64,000 bases of DNA from Prinsepia uniflora. Taxonomy: Eukaryota > Streptophyta > Magnoliopsida > Rosales > Rosaceae. Position 1 is the first letter of the stretch; each line of letters opens with the position of its first letter. The position numbers and the translations under genes were made by a program. Of this stretch, positions 1-10,960 are shown one piece after another. The stretch lies in the NCBI GenBank assembly GCA_032719365.1, contig CM064866.1, positions 10,025,781 through 10,089,780 on the forward strand. Direction: 5' to 3'. A model generated the notes under the pieces. The model saw only the letters and a list, made by a program, of their open reading frames with translations, had not been told where the DNA came from and made no database searches.

Positions 1-759
1 AATAATGAAGCATTAAGCAAAGTACCTAACCCACATCCATCTCTTTTAAGTATTCAACTATTAATATGCTGCTGGATCCAAAGACTTGGTTGTTGGATCA
101 CATTGAGCAAATATTTTCCCATCAAGAAAAAAGATGGCAAAAATAATTGGTCTGAGATCGAATATAGAAATGAGAAGGAAGAACATGCATGTAGTCAAAG
201 TCAAGAATCAAGCTAGCCAATTGCCATGGTATATAATTAAGTCAGTGATCACCTACTCTGCAAGTGCAACAGGTCTCTCTGGGTCATGGTCCTTTTAATA
301 TATTTTTATTTTATTTAATTAATTTGCTATTTATTTATCCAGAAGAATAGTTGAACCAAAATTATACTACCTTTTGGTTTGCATGCATGTTCCTGGGAAT
401 TGAATGGTTTACATGAGGTGCCCACAGGCCACATGCTCCTGTCCTCATTCCTCATTATCTGCAGACTTCCTTTTTAAATTATTCATTTTGCTTTCTTTTG
501 GTCACTACCTGTCACATTTTAATTTCCTTTCTCTCAATTCAGCTACTTTATTGGTTTGGTGGCAATAGCCCTTTCACAAGTGTAAATCCTATTTTATATA
601 ATGTAGAAATTTATCCATAATTTTTCAAATAAAAGTTAAATTAAATTTTGAAAAGACTATAGCATAACCACTATAAAGAGAAAAGCTTCAATGCTTCGGG
701 TAACTTAGATATTTATACCATTCAATACAACGGAGTATTGAAGCCTAGGGATCTTCTTT
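1..759. other. AT-rich intergenic sequence, no gene seen
   Basis: No reading frame of useful length, RNA gene or recognisable element is seen. The stretch is AT-rich with homopolymer runs. Confidence 0.6.
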
Positions 760-1330
760 TGAGAGGCGATCTGTTATTCCATTTTGATGTCCTTTTCTAT
801 ATCATATTCATAAATTTTTTTGGCATCTATCTTCTAAGCTAACATAGACTCTAACACTGTTAAATTTTTAATGAATTAAATTTTTTTTAAACAAAATATC
901 ATAGCAGACACAAACACCAAAATCAGAACTGCAACCGCCACCCATGAAAATTAGCCACTAGCTCTCTTTCTCAATCTCTCCCTCTCCTTTAATTACAGAA
1001 GATAAATTTATAGTTATAAAAAAATCTTAGAAATCAGCCCTAGATCCACAAGGTTATGAGCGGCTCTTTTATTAGATACTTCCAAAAAACCAAAAAAAAA
1101 AAAAATTAGATCTTGACGAAAGAAGGGAGAGCTGGAAAGGTTGTGAGGTCGCAAGCAGTGCCATGGAGTCGTGGGTGACGCCGTGAGGTTGTGAAGCCTA
1201 TGAGGTCGTGCTCGCAGGCGACGTTGTGAAGGCTAAGAAAATTAACAAGTTCTTATTTTATGTGAATAAATACAAAATCTAAAACATTTATTTATTCTAT
1301 TTAAGTGTTAAATATATTAATAAAATGAGA
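760..1330 (+). repeat. Dispersed repeat, first copy (MITE-like, right end missing)
   Basis: This stretch matches 34889-35790 over most of its length. It shares the same landmarks in the same order: a GATGTCC-type start, a segment with ATAGCAGACACAAACAC, a CAATCTCTCCC tract, an AGCCCTAGATCCACAAGG stretch, and repeated short GTCGTGAGG-type units near 1140-1230. The second copy ends in an inverted copy of its start. This copy lacks that right terminal inverted repeat but keeps the same downstream flank. No protein is encoded. Confidence 0.6.
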
Positions 1331-1670
1331 ACACTACATAATTTTTTTTTTTTGGATTATCAACTCAGCGCATCCTATGCCTGGCCCTTGCATCAGGCCC
1401 CTCCGTGGTCTAGAGATGGAGCTAGCTCTTTCAGGCTTACTAGCTAGGAATCAAACCTGATTGCAACAATGCTATTGTTGTAGGATTTCGATGTTGTCAA
1501 TCCGGCCAACTAACTCCCAAGAAACTAAATTATTGGTTGTTAGATTCTTTTTTAATAAATGAGAATGAATTAATAAATTACCACAACTATAATATTTCAT
1601 ATATATATATATATGTTTATACGTCATTAAGATGTAAGTTTAGACTTTGTATACTCCATTGTCAGTAGCT

Positions 1671-2290
1671 ACTGCCCCATGGGAAAATGTTAGTTTAGAC
1701 TTTGTTGTTGGTCTACCAAGGATTCAGAGAAATAAAGACTATCATGGTTGCTGTTGATCGCTTTTTGAAGATGACACATTTTGTTCCATGTCCATGTGGC
1801 CAACTTGTATTTTACGGAGATTGTGAAGCTCCATGGCATCCCAAAGTCCATTGTTTCCGACCAAGACTCAAAGTTCCGTAGTCATTTTTGGCGCACCCTT
1901 TGAAGGAAGCTTGGAATTAATTTTAAGTTTAGCTCTTCATATCATCCTCAAATAGACGGACAAACTGAAGTTACCAATCGCAGCCCTGGAAATCTTTTGA
2001 GAAGTTATGTATATAGGCAAGAATAATCAGCAGTGGGATCTTACTTTGGCTCAAATTGAATTTGCTTATAATAGACCTACAAGCCAAACTACGAGACACA
2101 ACCCCTTTTAAGTTGTCTATGGTCACAATCCTATCAGTCCTCCACTTCCAAGTACTCATCATTTTAGTGCAGATGCTGAAGAGCGAGTGAAGTGCATAAA
2201 AAAATTTGCATGAACAAGTCCAAAAGAAATTTTGCAGCAAAATGAGAAGTATAAGAAAAGTGCCAAAAATTGCTTGTGTAAATAAATATT
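1671..2290 (+). pseudogene. Ty3/gypsy integrase core fragment, degenerate
   Basis: Conceptual translation in shifting frames gives the middle of a plant Ty3/gypsy integrase. A segment beginning WENVSLDFVVGLPR supplies the first catalytic Asp. It is followed by VDRFLKMTHFVPC, then LHGIPKSIVSDQDSKF with the second Asp, and YHPQIDGQTEVTNR with the catalytic Glu, and then a stretch resembling the C-terminal region. At least one frameshift near 1730, a deletion near 1790 and an in-frame stop near 1900 break it. Neither gag nor reverse transcriptase is found upstream. The C-terminal end of what is probably the same integrase resumes at 9166, because a CACTA transposon was inserted between the two parts. 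It is non-functional. Confidence 0.8.
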
Positions 2291-2639
2291 CATTCAATAG
2301 CTAAAAGTTGTTTCTATGTGAGTTAGAGTTCTATTTATTTTGTAAGATATATCAAATAATACTCAATATAATCTAACTATACATCAGCCAGAATAACCTT
2401 TATCAATACTTTTTAAGAATATTGGTCCAATTTATTAATAAAATACTAAATTTAGAATCTTACAACTCAATTTAAATATTTTTTAAAATAAAATTTATAC
2501 ATTTTATAATTTTTTTCCTTAAAAATAGTATTATTTTTTATTTTTTTAACCCTCCTAATTCGTGGGCCCAGAGCTATCACCCTGTTTTCCCTAGGCTAGA
2601 ATTGACATTGACTACATTTACTACGCCATATATGGGAAT

Positions 2640-2820
2640 AGACATCACTATAAATGTATCGGATAACTATTAATCTGATGTAATTACTACTATAAGCATC
2701 AGTTTTGTATTTATTGAAATTTATAAGTGTAAAATAATTTCAGTGCAAATTTAGACCGATGTCTTGATATCCATTTAATATCAGCTGATTATATAAACCG
2801 ATGTCTATATAGATTTTTTC
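2640..2820. repeat. CACTA left subterminal repeat region
   Basis: Several copies of short motifs such as GACATCA, CATCAGTT and ACCGATGTC occur within 200 bp of the left end. They match the motif family at the other end. Transposase-binding subterminal repeats of this kind are typical of CACTA elements. Confidence 0.6.
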
Positions 2821-2869
2821 CTTACATGCGACACGAAGGATCGCATTTGTTCGATCCATGCTTCCGTCT

Positions 2870-5866
2870 AACTTACATGCGACACGAAGGTTAAACCGTC
2901 GTCCAACCTCCATGTAACACGTAAGTTGGACAATGGATCGCGTATGTGATGTCTCCGTCTCTCTCATAACAGCTCGCACCGCATCAAACTTGAAGGGTAT
3001 CGAAAACATAAAAGACTGTGAGTGGACAAACAAAAAATAACTTCAGAAAATATTTATAAGAAAAGACAATTATACCCTCCACGCAAAAACCAATGGATGC
3101 ATATGAAAACCTTTCATATCCAAGATAAGAAAACCATCAATAAAAATCGGAATCATTTCTTTTTTTTTTCAAATCTGTAACTCAATTCTAGGGCATCAAC
3201 CCAAAATCATAAATCCTCATCAGATACGAGAACTCAGCCCAAAATCCACAAAATCCAAATCATTCGGACCACAGCCCAAAACATTTGAAAACCAGTGAAA
3301 AACCAAAGTAAAACATCAATCAATCAAGTTGCTGGATCTCAAGCGCGCCGAATCTTTAAACTCAAAACACATGTGCATAATCAGGCCTTCCCGGGATATC
3401 AACGAGTCTTTAAACTCAAAACACAATCAACAGGTCTCAGGAGATATCACAATAACCGAGTCTTTAAACTCAAAAAATATCAATCCAGGGCCCTCCCCCG
3501 TCATCAATCAACCGAGTCTTTAAGTTCAAAACCAGATTCAGCTATATTCAGGTCTTTAAACCCAAAACCAAGTTTTAACGGGTCTTTAAACCCAAAACCA
3601 AGTGAAAATCATAGAAAATCCATATCCAAATTTGCAATCATGATTCCGTAAGCTAGCACCCAGAATCATCATTCTGAACCCAAATCCAGAAATTCACTTT
3701 CAAGCTCCAAAACCGAATCAGGAATCATATTTCCGAAATCCGATTCCAAAACTCGAAATCACTTTTATGAACAGGGTTTCAAGCCCGAAATCACTTTTCC
3801 AAAATCCATTATGAATCATTGAAATCAAATCATAATCCATAATTTAAATCCCAAAATCAAATCACCAAAACCATGATCAAATCGCAACATAAATTGTAAG
3901 CTCGTAAAACGTGCAAATACGTAATTATCTCGAAATAAGTACAAAACCGTAAATCATCAAGATCATGTCATAAACATAGAAATCACATATAGAAAACATA
4001 TAAAAACATTTATGCATGTATCATAAGTTAGAAAGTAAAGTCCACTCACAGACCATTCCCACTGTTGCCTCGATACGCGCGTAATTACGCTTTCCCAGCT
4101 AATCCACTATCACGGGCTTTCCCGAACTTGTCCAAATCCCATAATAAGGTCACTAACTACTTCAAAAAACTTTTACTAAAGCCCTGTAAATTTTCTGAAT
4201 TTTTAACTATTTTTAACCGAGGCCTAAAACCTTCAGACATCTTGAAACATATCGAGACGATGTCCGATCGACTCAAAACCAGTCTCAAAATGTTCGTTAC
4301 ATCGAATAATTTAAAAGTTATGTTGGAACCTTCCTCAAAAGGTGTGCCATGCGCCCACACGTGCCGCCCAAAGGGCCTGCGTGTGGGCCTCACGCGCCAG
4401 CAGAGGTTGTCTTCAACCTAGCGTGAACCGGGCTCGAATCGGTCCGGTCCAACTGAACCGGAATCCACGGTCCAAGGTCCAATTTCAGTCCAAGTTCAAT
4501 CTTTTTCATCCTATTAGCTTCGTCTCAGTGTTTCTATTTGATCTATAAGGTCCAAACATGAAAAATAAGTCGAGAACTTACCTCCCAAACCAAGGATCGA
4601 ATCCAATCTTCCTTCCCTCTGTTCGTGTGATTCCGGCCACCGTTGGCCGTGGTTCCAGTTCCAAACATTCCCTAGGACCTCCAGAAACAACTCCCAATTA
4701 ACACTATCGATTAACAACGTCTGAATCTCAAGTCACCATTTTTGGAGGAAACTTACCAGTTTTTGAGTTCCACGACCACCGTCCACGGCAAGCCTCGAGC
4801 TTGGCCACAATCGACTTATTTAAACCTCCCGAGCCTCCTCCTTGTAACCAAAACTATCATCTTGTCCCCAAAAGTCCAATTGCTCTTTGAATGAAAACAG
4901 AGTATATCACGGGAATTGTCGTCGTCTGCCACCGTCGTGCCTCACTGTGGCCACGAGGAGACTCTCCACGACGTCAAGTTCATCTTTTATTCACACAACA
5001 AGGGCAAAGGATGAGATTTGAGGGAATTGGGGAAGTTGAGATTTCACGGTTACACTAGTCTCTGTTTCTCCCAAAATCAACGGCCACCGTCGATGACCAC
5101 GACGGTGGCACCACCATTCGTGTCTCAGCTCAACAATCCATTTTCCTTCACACAACATTCACAGCTAATGAAGATCACAGGGTTCATCTGGATTGTTTTT
5201 CACGGTTCAATCTCTCCTCTGTTTCCCTATGTTTTAAACCACACACACTGTGCACAAATTTAAAACCATTCTGAGGCTTCTACAACCATCTAGGACAAGC
5301 CAGGTGTCCAAAATCCTGTGGACACAACTTCCAAGGCAAGCCTAGTGTCCAATTCTAACTGGGCACATATCCCAATGCAGTAAAGGACCAAAATGCCCCT
5401 AAATGACAAATTACCATTTTGCCCTTCACACGTTTAGACCAATAACTGAACCATCCGAAGTCCAATGGCAACGTGCCGCCTATCGTTGTACTCAGGGAAT
5501 CGAGACCTACCTAACGGTCCTTGAAATACGTGAAAAATACTTGTCGTGTAAAAATTCAACAATTTGCCCCATTTCAACCAAATTACCAAAAATACCCTCG
5601 AACTTCCGAACGTCATAACTTCTTCCTTTAATGTCGAAATCGGATGTGTCACCTGTCTATGAACTCGTGACGTCCCGAACTACGTCACAGTCATCGGCCA
5701 GAGTCCATTTGACCGTCCAAAAGAAAAGTCAACTGTTCGCCCATTCCAAGGGTAAAATCGTCATTTTGCACCGTCCGTCCGAAATCACCCAACTAATCAC
5801 CGATTAATCACACTAATCCGTCATTAACTACTAACCTAATCCCGACTTCCGGGATGGGTTGTTACA
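2870..5866 (-). mobile_element. Solo LTR A (gypsy, minus orientation) inside the CACTA element
   Basis: The right end reads GGGATGGGTTGTTACA, the complement of the TGTAAC start used by the other LTRs here. The interior is collinear with solo LTR D: the GAGTCTTTAAACTC sub-repeats at about 3350-3600, the TGTTCGTTACATCGAATA block at about 4288 and the TCCACTCACAGACC block at about 4040. The left edge is uncertain. The first tens of bases have diverged or been lost, a short stretch (TTACATGCGACACGAAGG) is duplicated at 2822 and 2871, and no TSD could be matched. No internal coding region is present. Confidence 0.7.
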
Positions 5867-6457
5867 TTGTGAATTTTTTCTATTTTAAGTTTGGAAGTTG
5901 GACTCTTTCAAAGTCCAAAGATCTTACTAGTTTCCATTTAGTTTATCTTATTTTAGCTTTAAATTTGGTTTTCGAGTTGTGATCCCAAATGCAATTGCCT
6001 CAATCATAGAAATTTATATACAAGGGGATGAGAATTGAGAAGTTTTACATTTGAGCATAGATATATGGAAGTGCCATTGCCGATTTTCTTTTTGTTGTAG
6101 CGTGGAGTCGTTTGATAACTATGTCAAAACTTAAGTCTTGGCGTTTTTGCATAGCAGTGGAACTACTGGATTTGGAGAATTGACTCAACGTTTCGAAGGT
6201 CACTAATCATAACTCTACTTGAATTGTAGCAAGTTTTATGAACATCATTATTGATGTTATGCTTTGGAATGCACAAGTCTTTTTTTTTTCAATCATGGTT
6301 GTGTTAGCCCACTTTACGTGGCATTTTCAATCCTCATAGGTGGTCTACTGTTGGACATGCTAATATCCATCACCCTTGTTGTCTCTGCGCTCCCCATTAA
6401 CATCATCATAGGTAATGTCCGTGCCCAACAAATTGTTTGTGGCTTTGGAAAAGGCCT

Positions 6458-6728
6458 AATAACCTTGGTAGATTTCGAAATGCAGCTACTGATGGTATTG
6501 GTATTGATTAGATGTTTTTCTTAAATTAGCCTACTTTCTGCCTACTTTCTACCTTGGTAGATGTGTTTTCCTAATAACCTTGGAAGAATAACCTTGGTAG
6601 ATGTCGAAATGTAGCTACTGCTGGTATTGGTATTGATTAGATGTTTTTCTTAAATTAGCCTACTTTCTGCCTACTTTCTACCTTGGTAGATGTGTTTTCC
6701 TAATAACCTTGGAAGATGTCGAAATGTC
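6458..6728 (+). repeat. 129-bp direct tandem duplication
   Basis: The segment starting AATAACCTTGGTAGATTTCG at 6458 is repeated from 6587 with few mismatches, followed by a third partial copy ending at about 6728. No coding content is evident. It lies within the CACTA element. Confidence 0.85.
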
Positions 6729-7209
6729 AAGTTTTTACAAATAATTTCTTCTTCCTACCTACTTTCTTGCTAATTTTGATATTGATTAGATGTTTTTCTT
6801 AACTTATGAGTTCTGGAATTAGCCTATGATTTCCTCATTTTTATATGCTACCTTTCATTCAAGCTCAGGTTTGTATTCCAAGGGGCATAAGAGGATGAAA
6901 CTATGCTTTGCTGGAATGAATTTTTCTATCAAATAAGCACGGTATAGAAGCACTTCGTGCTCAAAAGAGGCAAACAGAGAAGACTTACAGAAGCACTTTG
7001 TACTCAAAAGATGCAAAATTGTCAAGGTACTTGGTATATATTTTACTTTCTAGTGTGTTACTAACTTGATTGTATATGTTTTTGGTACTTGTGAACGTGA
7101 TTGATTTAAATGCTTGTTGTTTTGTGGGTTGTATCTATTTTGGGCAAGTGTTAATTTAGTAGGATATTGGACTGAACCAGTGAAACTATTTCCTAACTGG
7201 CTTCATCAG

Positions 7210-7893
7210 CATTGGTGTGTTTTCCACCTATCCCTTATATGACGTGGAGAGCTCTCAAGGTACAAACTAGACACTTAATTTATTTCAACTGTACTGCGAA
7301 TGCTGCTCGAACTTCCTATGAACTTGAAACTACATAGTTCGACCACTTTGGTTGAATTAAATGCCCATATTAACCATAAACATATTTGTCTCAGCACTTC
7401 TTTGGTGGCGCTATGGGCGTTTTTACAACACAAACCCTTTTGAATTCAATTGGAGTCTCTAGAAACACAGCTGCTCCAGGGGCTATTACTATCAACTGGA
7501 TTCTCTAGGTATTAATTTTGCTTGTCACTGTTGTTTTGACATTTATTGATCACAGGGCATGTACTTTCTAGCATTTGACTCCCTTTATTTGTTTTCCTCT
7601 AATGTGCATATGGTATAATAGAGTCATTGGATAAAGCTAATTTTGAATTTATGTCTAGGATGGTGCTGGTCGTGTTGGAAAAATGCTTTTTGCTCGACAT
7701 GGAAAGAAATTTGATTATGATCTAAAACAAGTCAGAAATACTTGCAATGTTGATGAACTTAAGAGTACTGGACATTTTTCAACTATAATATTCACCCTAC
7801 TTTCCTAATGGCTGAGGCGCTATAGTTAAGGTTTGTGGGTGATCTTCTTATGGAGTTGGGTGCTGGAGTAGAGTTGGCAACTGTAGCTGTTCA
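7210..7893 (+). pseudogene. Captured fragment of a RUS (DUF647, RUS6-like) gene, exons plus introns
   Basis: Four exon-like pieces encode consecutive parts of a plant Root UVB Sensitive (DUF647) protein. About 7210-7259 encodes IPYMTWRALK and is followed by a GT donor. 7395-7508 encodes HFFGGAMGVFTTQ through APGAITINWIL after a CAG acceptor. 7659-7730 encodes DGAGRVGKMLFARHGKKF through DLKQ after a TAG acceptor. 7826-7893 encodes RFVGDLLMELGAGVELATVAV. Splice dinucleotides are kept and the introns are retained, so the capture was at the DNA level rather than through mRNA. The second piece ends in TAG where a Lys codon is expected, and flanking exons are missing, so it cannot make a RUS protein. 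The fragment is carried by the CACTA transposon. Assignment to RUS6 among the RUS paralogues rests on my memory of the family. Confidence 0.75.
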
Positions 7894-8689
7894 TAGGGAA
7901 ATTTATGTTTGTTAGCCTACATTTTCTATGCACATGTGAATTTAAGTTCTACAGTTTCCTCAATCTCCAGTTGTAGGTGACGCATTATCTGTTATTTTCT
8001 TCTCGATTTTATTCCGTTATAGCATTTGTTTGTTTTCGATTTTCTTATGATGTTGGGTACAAAACTGTTGAGATTCTACTGGTGGTTTGGTTTTGATTTG
8101 GATTTTTTGTAATTATGAGTTCTCTTGGTTGTTGTATTCATTTAAACAATTTCTATAAGTGTAGTTTTTATAAGTTCTCTTTAGTTGACAGATGATCCAT
8201 CCACTACTTGGCTCATCTTGATCTAAGAAATGCCTTATCATTAATGCTTTATCTGCTAAAATGCGGTTTCAATAAGTTTTAGAATTTCCTATCTTTTCTA
8301 ATGCTAGTTTCATCTTTTATGTACGTAGTATAATGATTCAGGTAAACATATGGAATTTATACACAAAAGCAGTTGGGTGAAGTTCGAAGTGAATGTGCAA
8401 ATCAGGTCATAAGGCGGGTTTGACATCTTAGGTGTTTTTGTTGGAAGCAATCATTTTGATTATCTAGTATAATTTGAATTTTAACTTTATATGAACATGT
8501 GTTATGCGTATCATATGATACATTATATGAGTAATGTTCACTCGGAATTGATGTATTAGGTTTATAACGATTTCTAGTATTATGAAATTGTAAGCACATT
8601 TTTATTTAATTAATGACATGACATGAATCAACATTTGCTTTTGCAAATCATCAACGCATATTTATGTAATTATTGATGTCTTTAATTTT

Positions 8690-9165
8690 AATGATTTAAA
8701 GTCGGTGAATATATAAAAAGCTGATGTTAATAGCCTATAACAACATCAGTTTAAACAAAAAACTGAAGTCTGTAGTTTGAAAATTGCATCAATATTTTAT
8801 AATATATGAAGTCCTAAGGAAAAATTAACATCAAATTATTATTAAATACTGAAGTTTTAATAATAATATAACGTCGGGTTTTATGTTGAGACTGATGCAA
8901 TTAAGTACAAATGACATCGGTTGTAAGGAATAGACTGATGCACTCACATAAGACATCAGAAGTCAACATTTTTAGTCTAGTTGAAACGGTCATAACAGTC
9001 ATAGACATCAGATATTAGTAAAAATCGATGTTATATGTGGAATATACTTCAGTTAAAAACTGAAGTTTATTCCTATAGAAACAACATCATGTCCCAATAC
9101 TTCGGTTCTAACCCCCAATAGACTTCGGTTTTTCACCAAAGTCTATGACCAAATTTGGCGTAGTG
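8690..9165. repeat. CACTA right subterminal repeat region
   Basis: There are more than ten short motifs of the ACATCAGT, GACATCGGT and ACTGATGC type in both orientations. They end at the terminal TTTGGCGTAGTG. They mirror the motifs near the left end of the element. Confidence 0.65.
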
Positions 9166-9280
9166 ATTGTTTCTACCCCTTTCAATGTTGTTGACCTTTC
9201 TCCATATTTTGAACAAGACAACCACGAAGACTTGAGGTCCAGCCTTTCTCAACTAGGGGAGATTGACACGGGAGTGTTTG
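9166..9280 (+). pseudogene. Ty3/gypsy integrase C-terminal tail, severed by the CACTA insertion
   Basis: Translation gives IVSTPFNVVDLSPYFEQDN, the characteristic end of a plant gypsy integrase (FNV-DLSPYF). Removing the CACTA element and one ATT copy joins this frame to DYIVSTPFNV from upstream, so the host was an integrase coding region. A purine tract AGGGGAGAT followed by TGACACGGGAG at about 9257-9276 may be the polypurine tract and 3' LTR start of that old element. Confidence 0.7.
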
Positions 9281-10227
9281 AAACTTTATATTTGGTTCCA
9301 TTACCAAGAGATTTCCAATTACTCACATTAATCACTCAAGAGGAAGGCCTAATTTTAGTCCTTTTTCATATTAAAATTGGTACTGATTGTAACTATCTAG
9401 AAATTCACAAAGGGTAATTTCGAGAATTTGAAAAGGGGATTGACGTTTTTTCCCTTATTTTTTCGTGGTCAAAAATTAACTTTTTGTTCGGGAAACATTT
9501 TGGAATTTTCGTGAGGATCATTACGAAGGTCTTGGAGCCCTGAGTCCATAGACAGGCGGCACGTTAAAATCGGAGTTCATAGGGATTTGTTATAGGTCTA
9601 GTTTACTCAAGGGCATCTTGGTAATTTTAAGACCAGGGACAGTTTGGTCTTTTATTATGCTGGTAAGTCAGTATGTATTGTTGTGTTTAATTGGGATGGT
9701 GACAAGTGTCACCATCATGTGGAGCTTAGTGGCATTTGGGGACACCGTGTATGCGTATGTGATGGGTGTGTGTTGTGTGTGTTCGAAATCAAAAACCAAA
9801 CCCATCCACCTTTGGCCTTTCATCTGAGAACCATGAGAGACACAGAGAGTGATAGAGGAGGAAGAGAGAAAGGAAAAAAATGAAGGAAACAAAGACGAAC
9901 TGGGAAGGAAGGAGACATTCAAAACTGAAATCCGACAAAAAAAACTGAAACCAACCATGAGACCTTGAACCCGAATTTCGATTTTGGATGTTAATTAGTG
10001 AAATTGAGGCCATTATATTGATCATTGATGCCTGCTGACCAGAATCAAGCTGAAACTTGGAGGAATTGGATGTAGGAAGGCCTGGATTGATTGGCTAGAA
10101 CATTGGCCGAAAACTTAGAAATTGGGTCGTGAATTGGAGGTTTTTGGACTGGGTGAAGTCACCCAGATCGAGTCCTGAGCGCATGACCTTGGGTCGACCC
10201 GACCAAATGCCAGGACCCGTCCCAAAT

Positions 10228-10558
10228 TGTAAGACCCGTGTCCTGGAGGGAACGGTGAACAATCCCACATTCCTGCGAGGGGGGAATGGTCTGGGAAGGG
10301 AATGGTGGTGTGCCTTAAAGGTGTAGGCACACACCTATCTAGCATGAGGCCTTTTGGGAGCTCAGTGGCTTTGGGGGGGATTGGAACCCCAAAGTTAAGC
10401 GAGTTGAGGCTGGTGCAATTCCAGATGGGTGACCCCCTGGGAAGTTGCATCGTGAGCTCCAGAAAACAAAACCGTGAGGGCAAAGGCAAGGAGGCCCAAA
10501 GCGGACAATATCGTGCTAGATGAATCGGGACCTGACAGAAGAGTGTCGGGTCCTGACA
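10228..10558 (+). repeat. Cassandra 5' LTR with 5S-rRNA-like promoter
   Basis: It begins TGTAAGACCC and ends TCCTGACA. It carries a 5S-like internal promoter: an A-box-like AGTTAAGCG at 10393-10401 and a C-box-like GATGGGTGACC at 10424-10434 followed by CCCTGGGAAG. In 5S genes these bind TFIIIA/TFIIIC for RNA polymerase III. Confidence 0.9.
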
Positions 10559-10560
10559 AT

Positions 10561-10573
10561 TTGGTATCAGAGC
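10561..10573 (+). promoter_or_regulatory. Cassandra primer binding site (tRNA-iMet)
   Basis: TTGGTATCAGAGC lies three bases after the 5' LTR. It is complementary to the 3' end of plant initiator tRNA-Met, the usual primer for plant LTR elements. Confidence 0.9.
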
Positions 10574-10615
10574 CAGACCCCGACCGGGAAGTGTGCTAGC
10601 GAGGACGCTGGGCCC

Positions 10616-10629
10616 TAAGGGGGGTGGAT
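10616..10629 (+). promoter_or_regulatory. Cassandra polypurine tract
   Basis: The purine run AAGGGGGGTGGA sits immediately before the 3' LTR, at the position of plus-strand DNA priming. Confidence 0.85.
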
Positions 10630-10960
10630 TGTAAGACCCGTGTCCTGGAGGGAACGGTGAACAATCCCACATTCCTGCGAGGGGGGAATGGTCTGGGAAG
10701 GGAATGGTGGTGTGCCTTAAAGGTGTAGGCACACACCTATCTAGCATGAGGCCTTTTGGGAGCTCAGTGGCTTTGGGGGGGATTGGAACCCCAAAGTTAA
10801 GCGAGTTGAGGCTGGTGCAATTCCAGATGGGTGACCCCCTGGGAAGTTGCATCGTGAGCTCCCGAAAACAAAACCGTGAGGGCAAAGGCAAGGAGGCCCA
10901 AAGCGGACAATATCGTGCTAGATGAATCGGGACCTGACAGAAGAGTGTCGGGTCCTGACA
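10630..10960 (+). repeat. Cassandra 3' LTR with 5S-rRNA-like promoter
   Basis: It is offset exactly 402 bases from the 5' copy. The A-box-like motif is at 10795-10803 and the C-box-like motif at 10826-10836. The one difference seen is in the stretch GAGCTCCCGAAA, against GAGCTCCAGAAA in the 5' copy. Confidence 0.9.

Larger units (their letters stand above)
2619..9165. mobile_element. CACTA (En/Spm-type) DNA transposon, non-autonomous, TSD ATT
   Basis: The left end reads TACTACGCCATATATGG (first base changed from C) and the reverse complement of the right end reads CACTACGCCAAATTTGG, so the two ends form a CACTA-type terminal inverted repeat. The 3-bp target duplication ATT lies at 2616-2618 and 9166-9168, as expected for this superfamily. 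Short subterminal motifs of the ACATCRGT/ACYGATGT type are dense in both orientations at about 2640-2820 and 8690-9165. No transposase-like frame was recognised, so the copy looks non-autonomous. It holds a minus-strand solo LTR (about 2870-5866), a 129-bp tandem duplication and a captured host gene fragment (7210-7893). Confidence 0.85.
10228..10960 (+). mobile_element. Complete Cassandra TRIM retrotransposon, TSD CAAAT
   Basis: Two 331-bp LTRs (10228-10558 and 10630-10960), differing by one base that I could find, flank a 71-bp internal region. That region holds only a tRNA-iMet primer binding site and a polypurine tract. The TSD CAAAT lies at 10223-10227 and 10961-10965. Each LTR contains a 5S-rRNA-like segment, the hallmark of Cassandra. 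Cassandra is a non-autonomous terminal-repeat-in-miniature element that uses proteins made by other LTR elements. The near-identical LTRs point to a recent insertion. Confidence 0.93.

Noticed and set aside
1340..1500. SINE-like element (T run, GGAATCAAACCTG B-box-like word)
   Set aside because: No clear A box, no target duplication and only a short match near 35790; not enough to call a SINE.
5867..7150. CACTA transposase gene
   Set aside because: No transposase-like motif or long frame was recognised. The 86-codon frame at 6264-6524 is hydrophobic, short and overlaps the tandem duplication.
9257..9387. 3' LTR start of the integrase-bearing gypsy element
   Set aside because: A purine tract followed by TGACACGGG is suggestive, but no matching 5' LTR or LTR end could be found, so no separate feature was made.
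10350..10455. 5S rRNA gene
   Set aside because: The 5S-like segment matches only parts of 5S rRNA around the promoter boxes and lies in both LTRs of a TRIM element, so it is Cassandra sequence rather than an rRNA gene.
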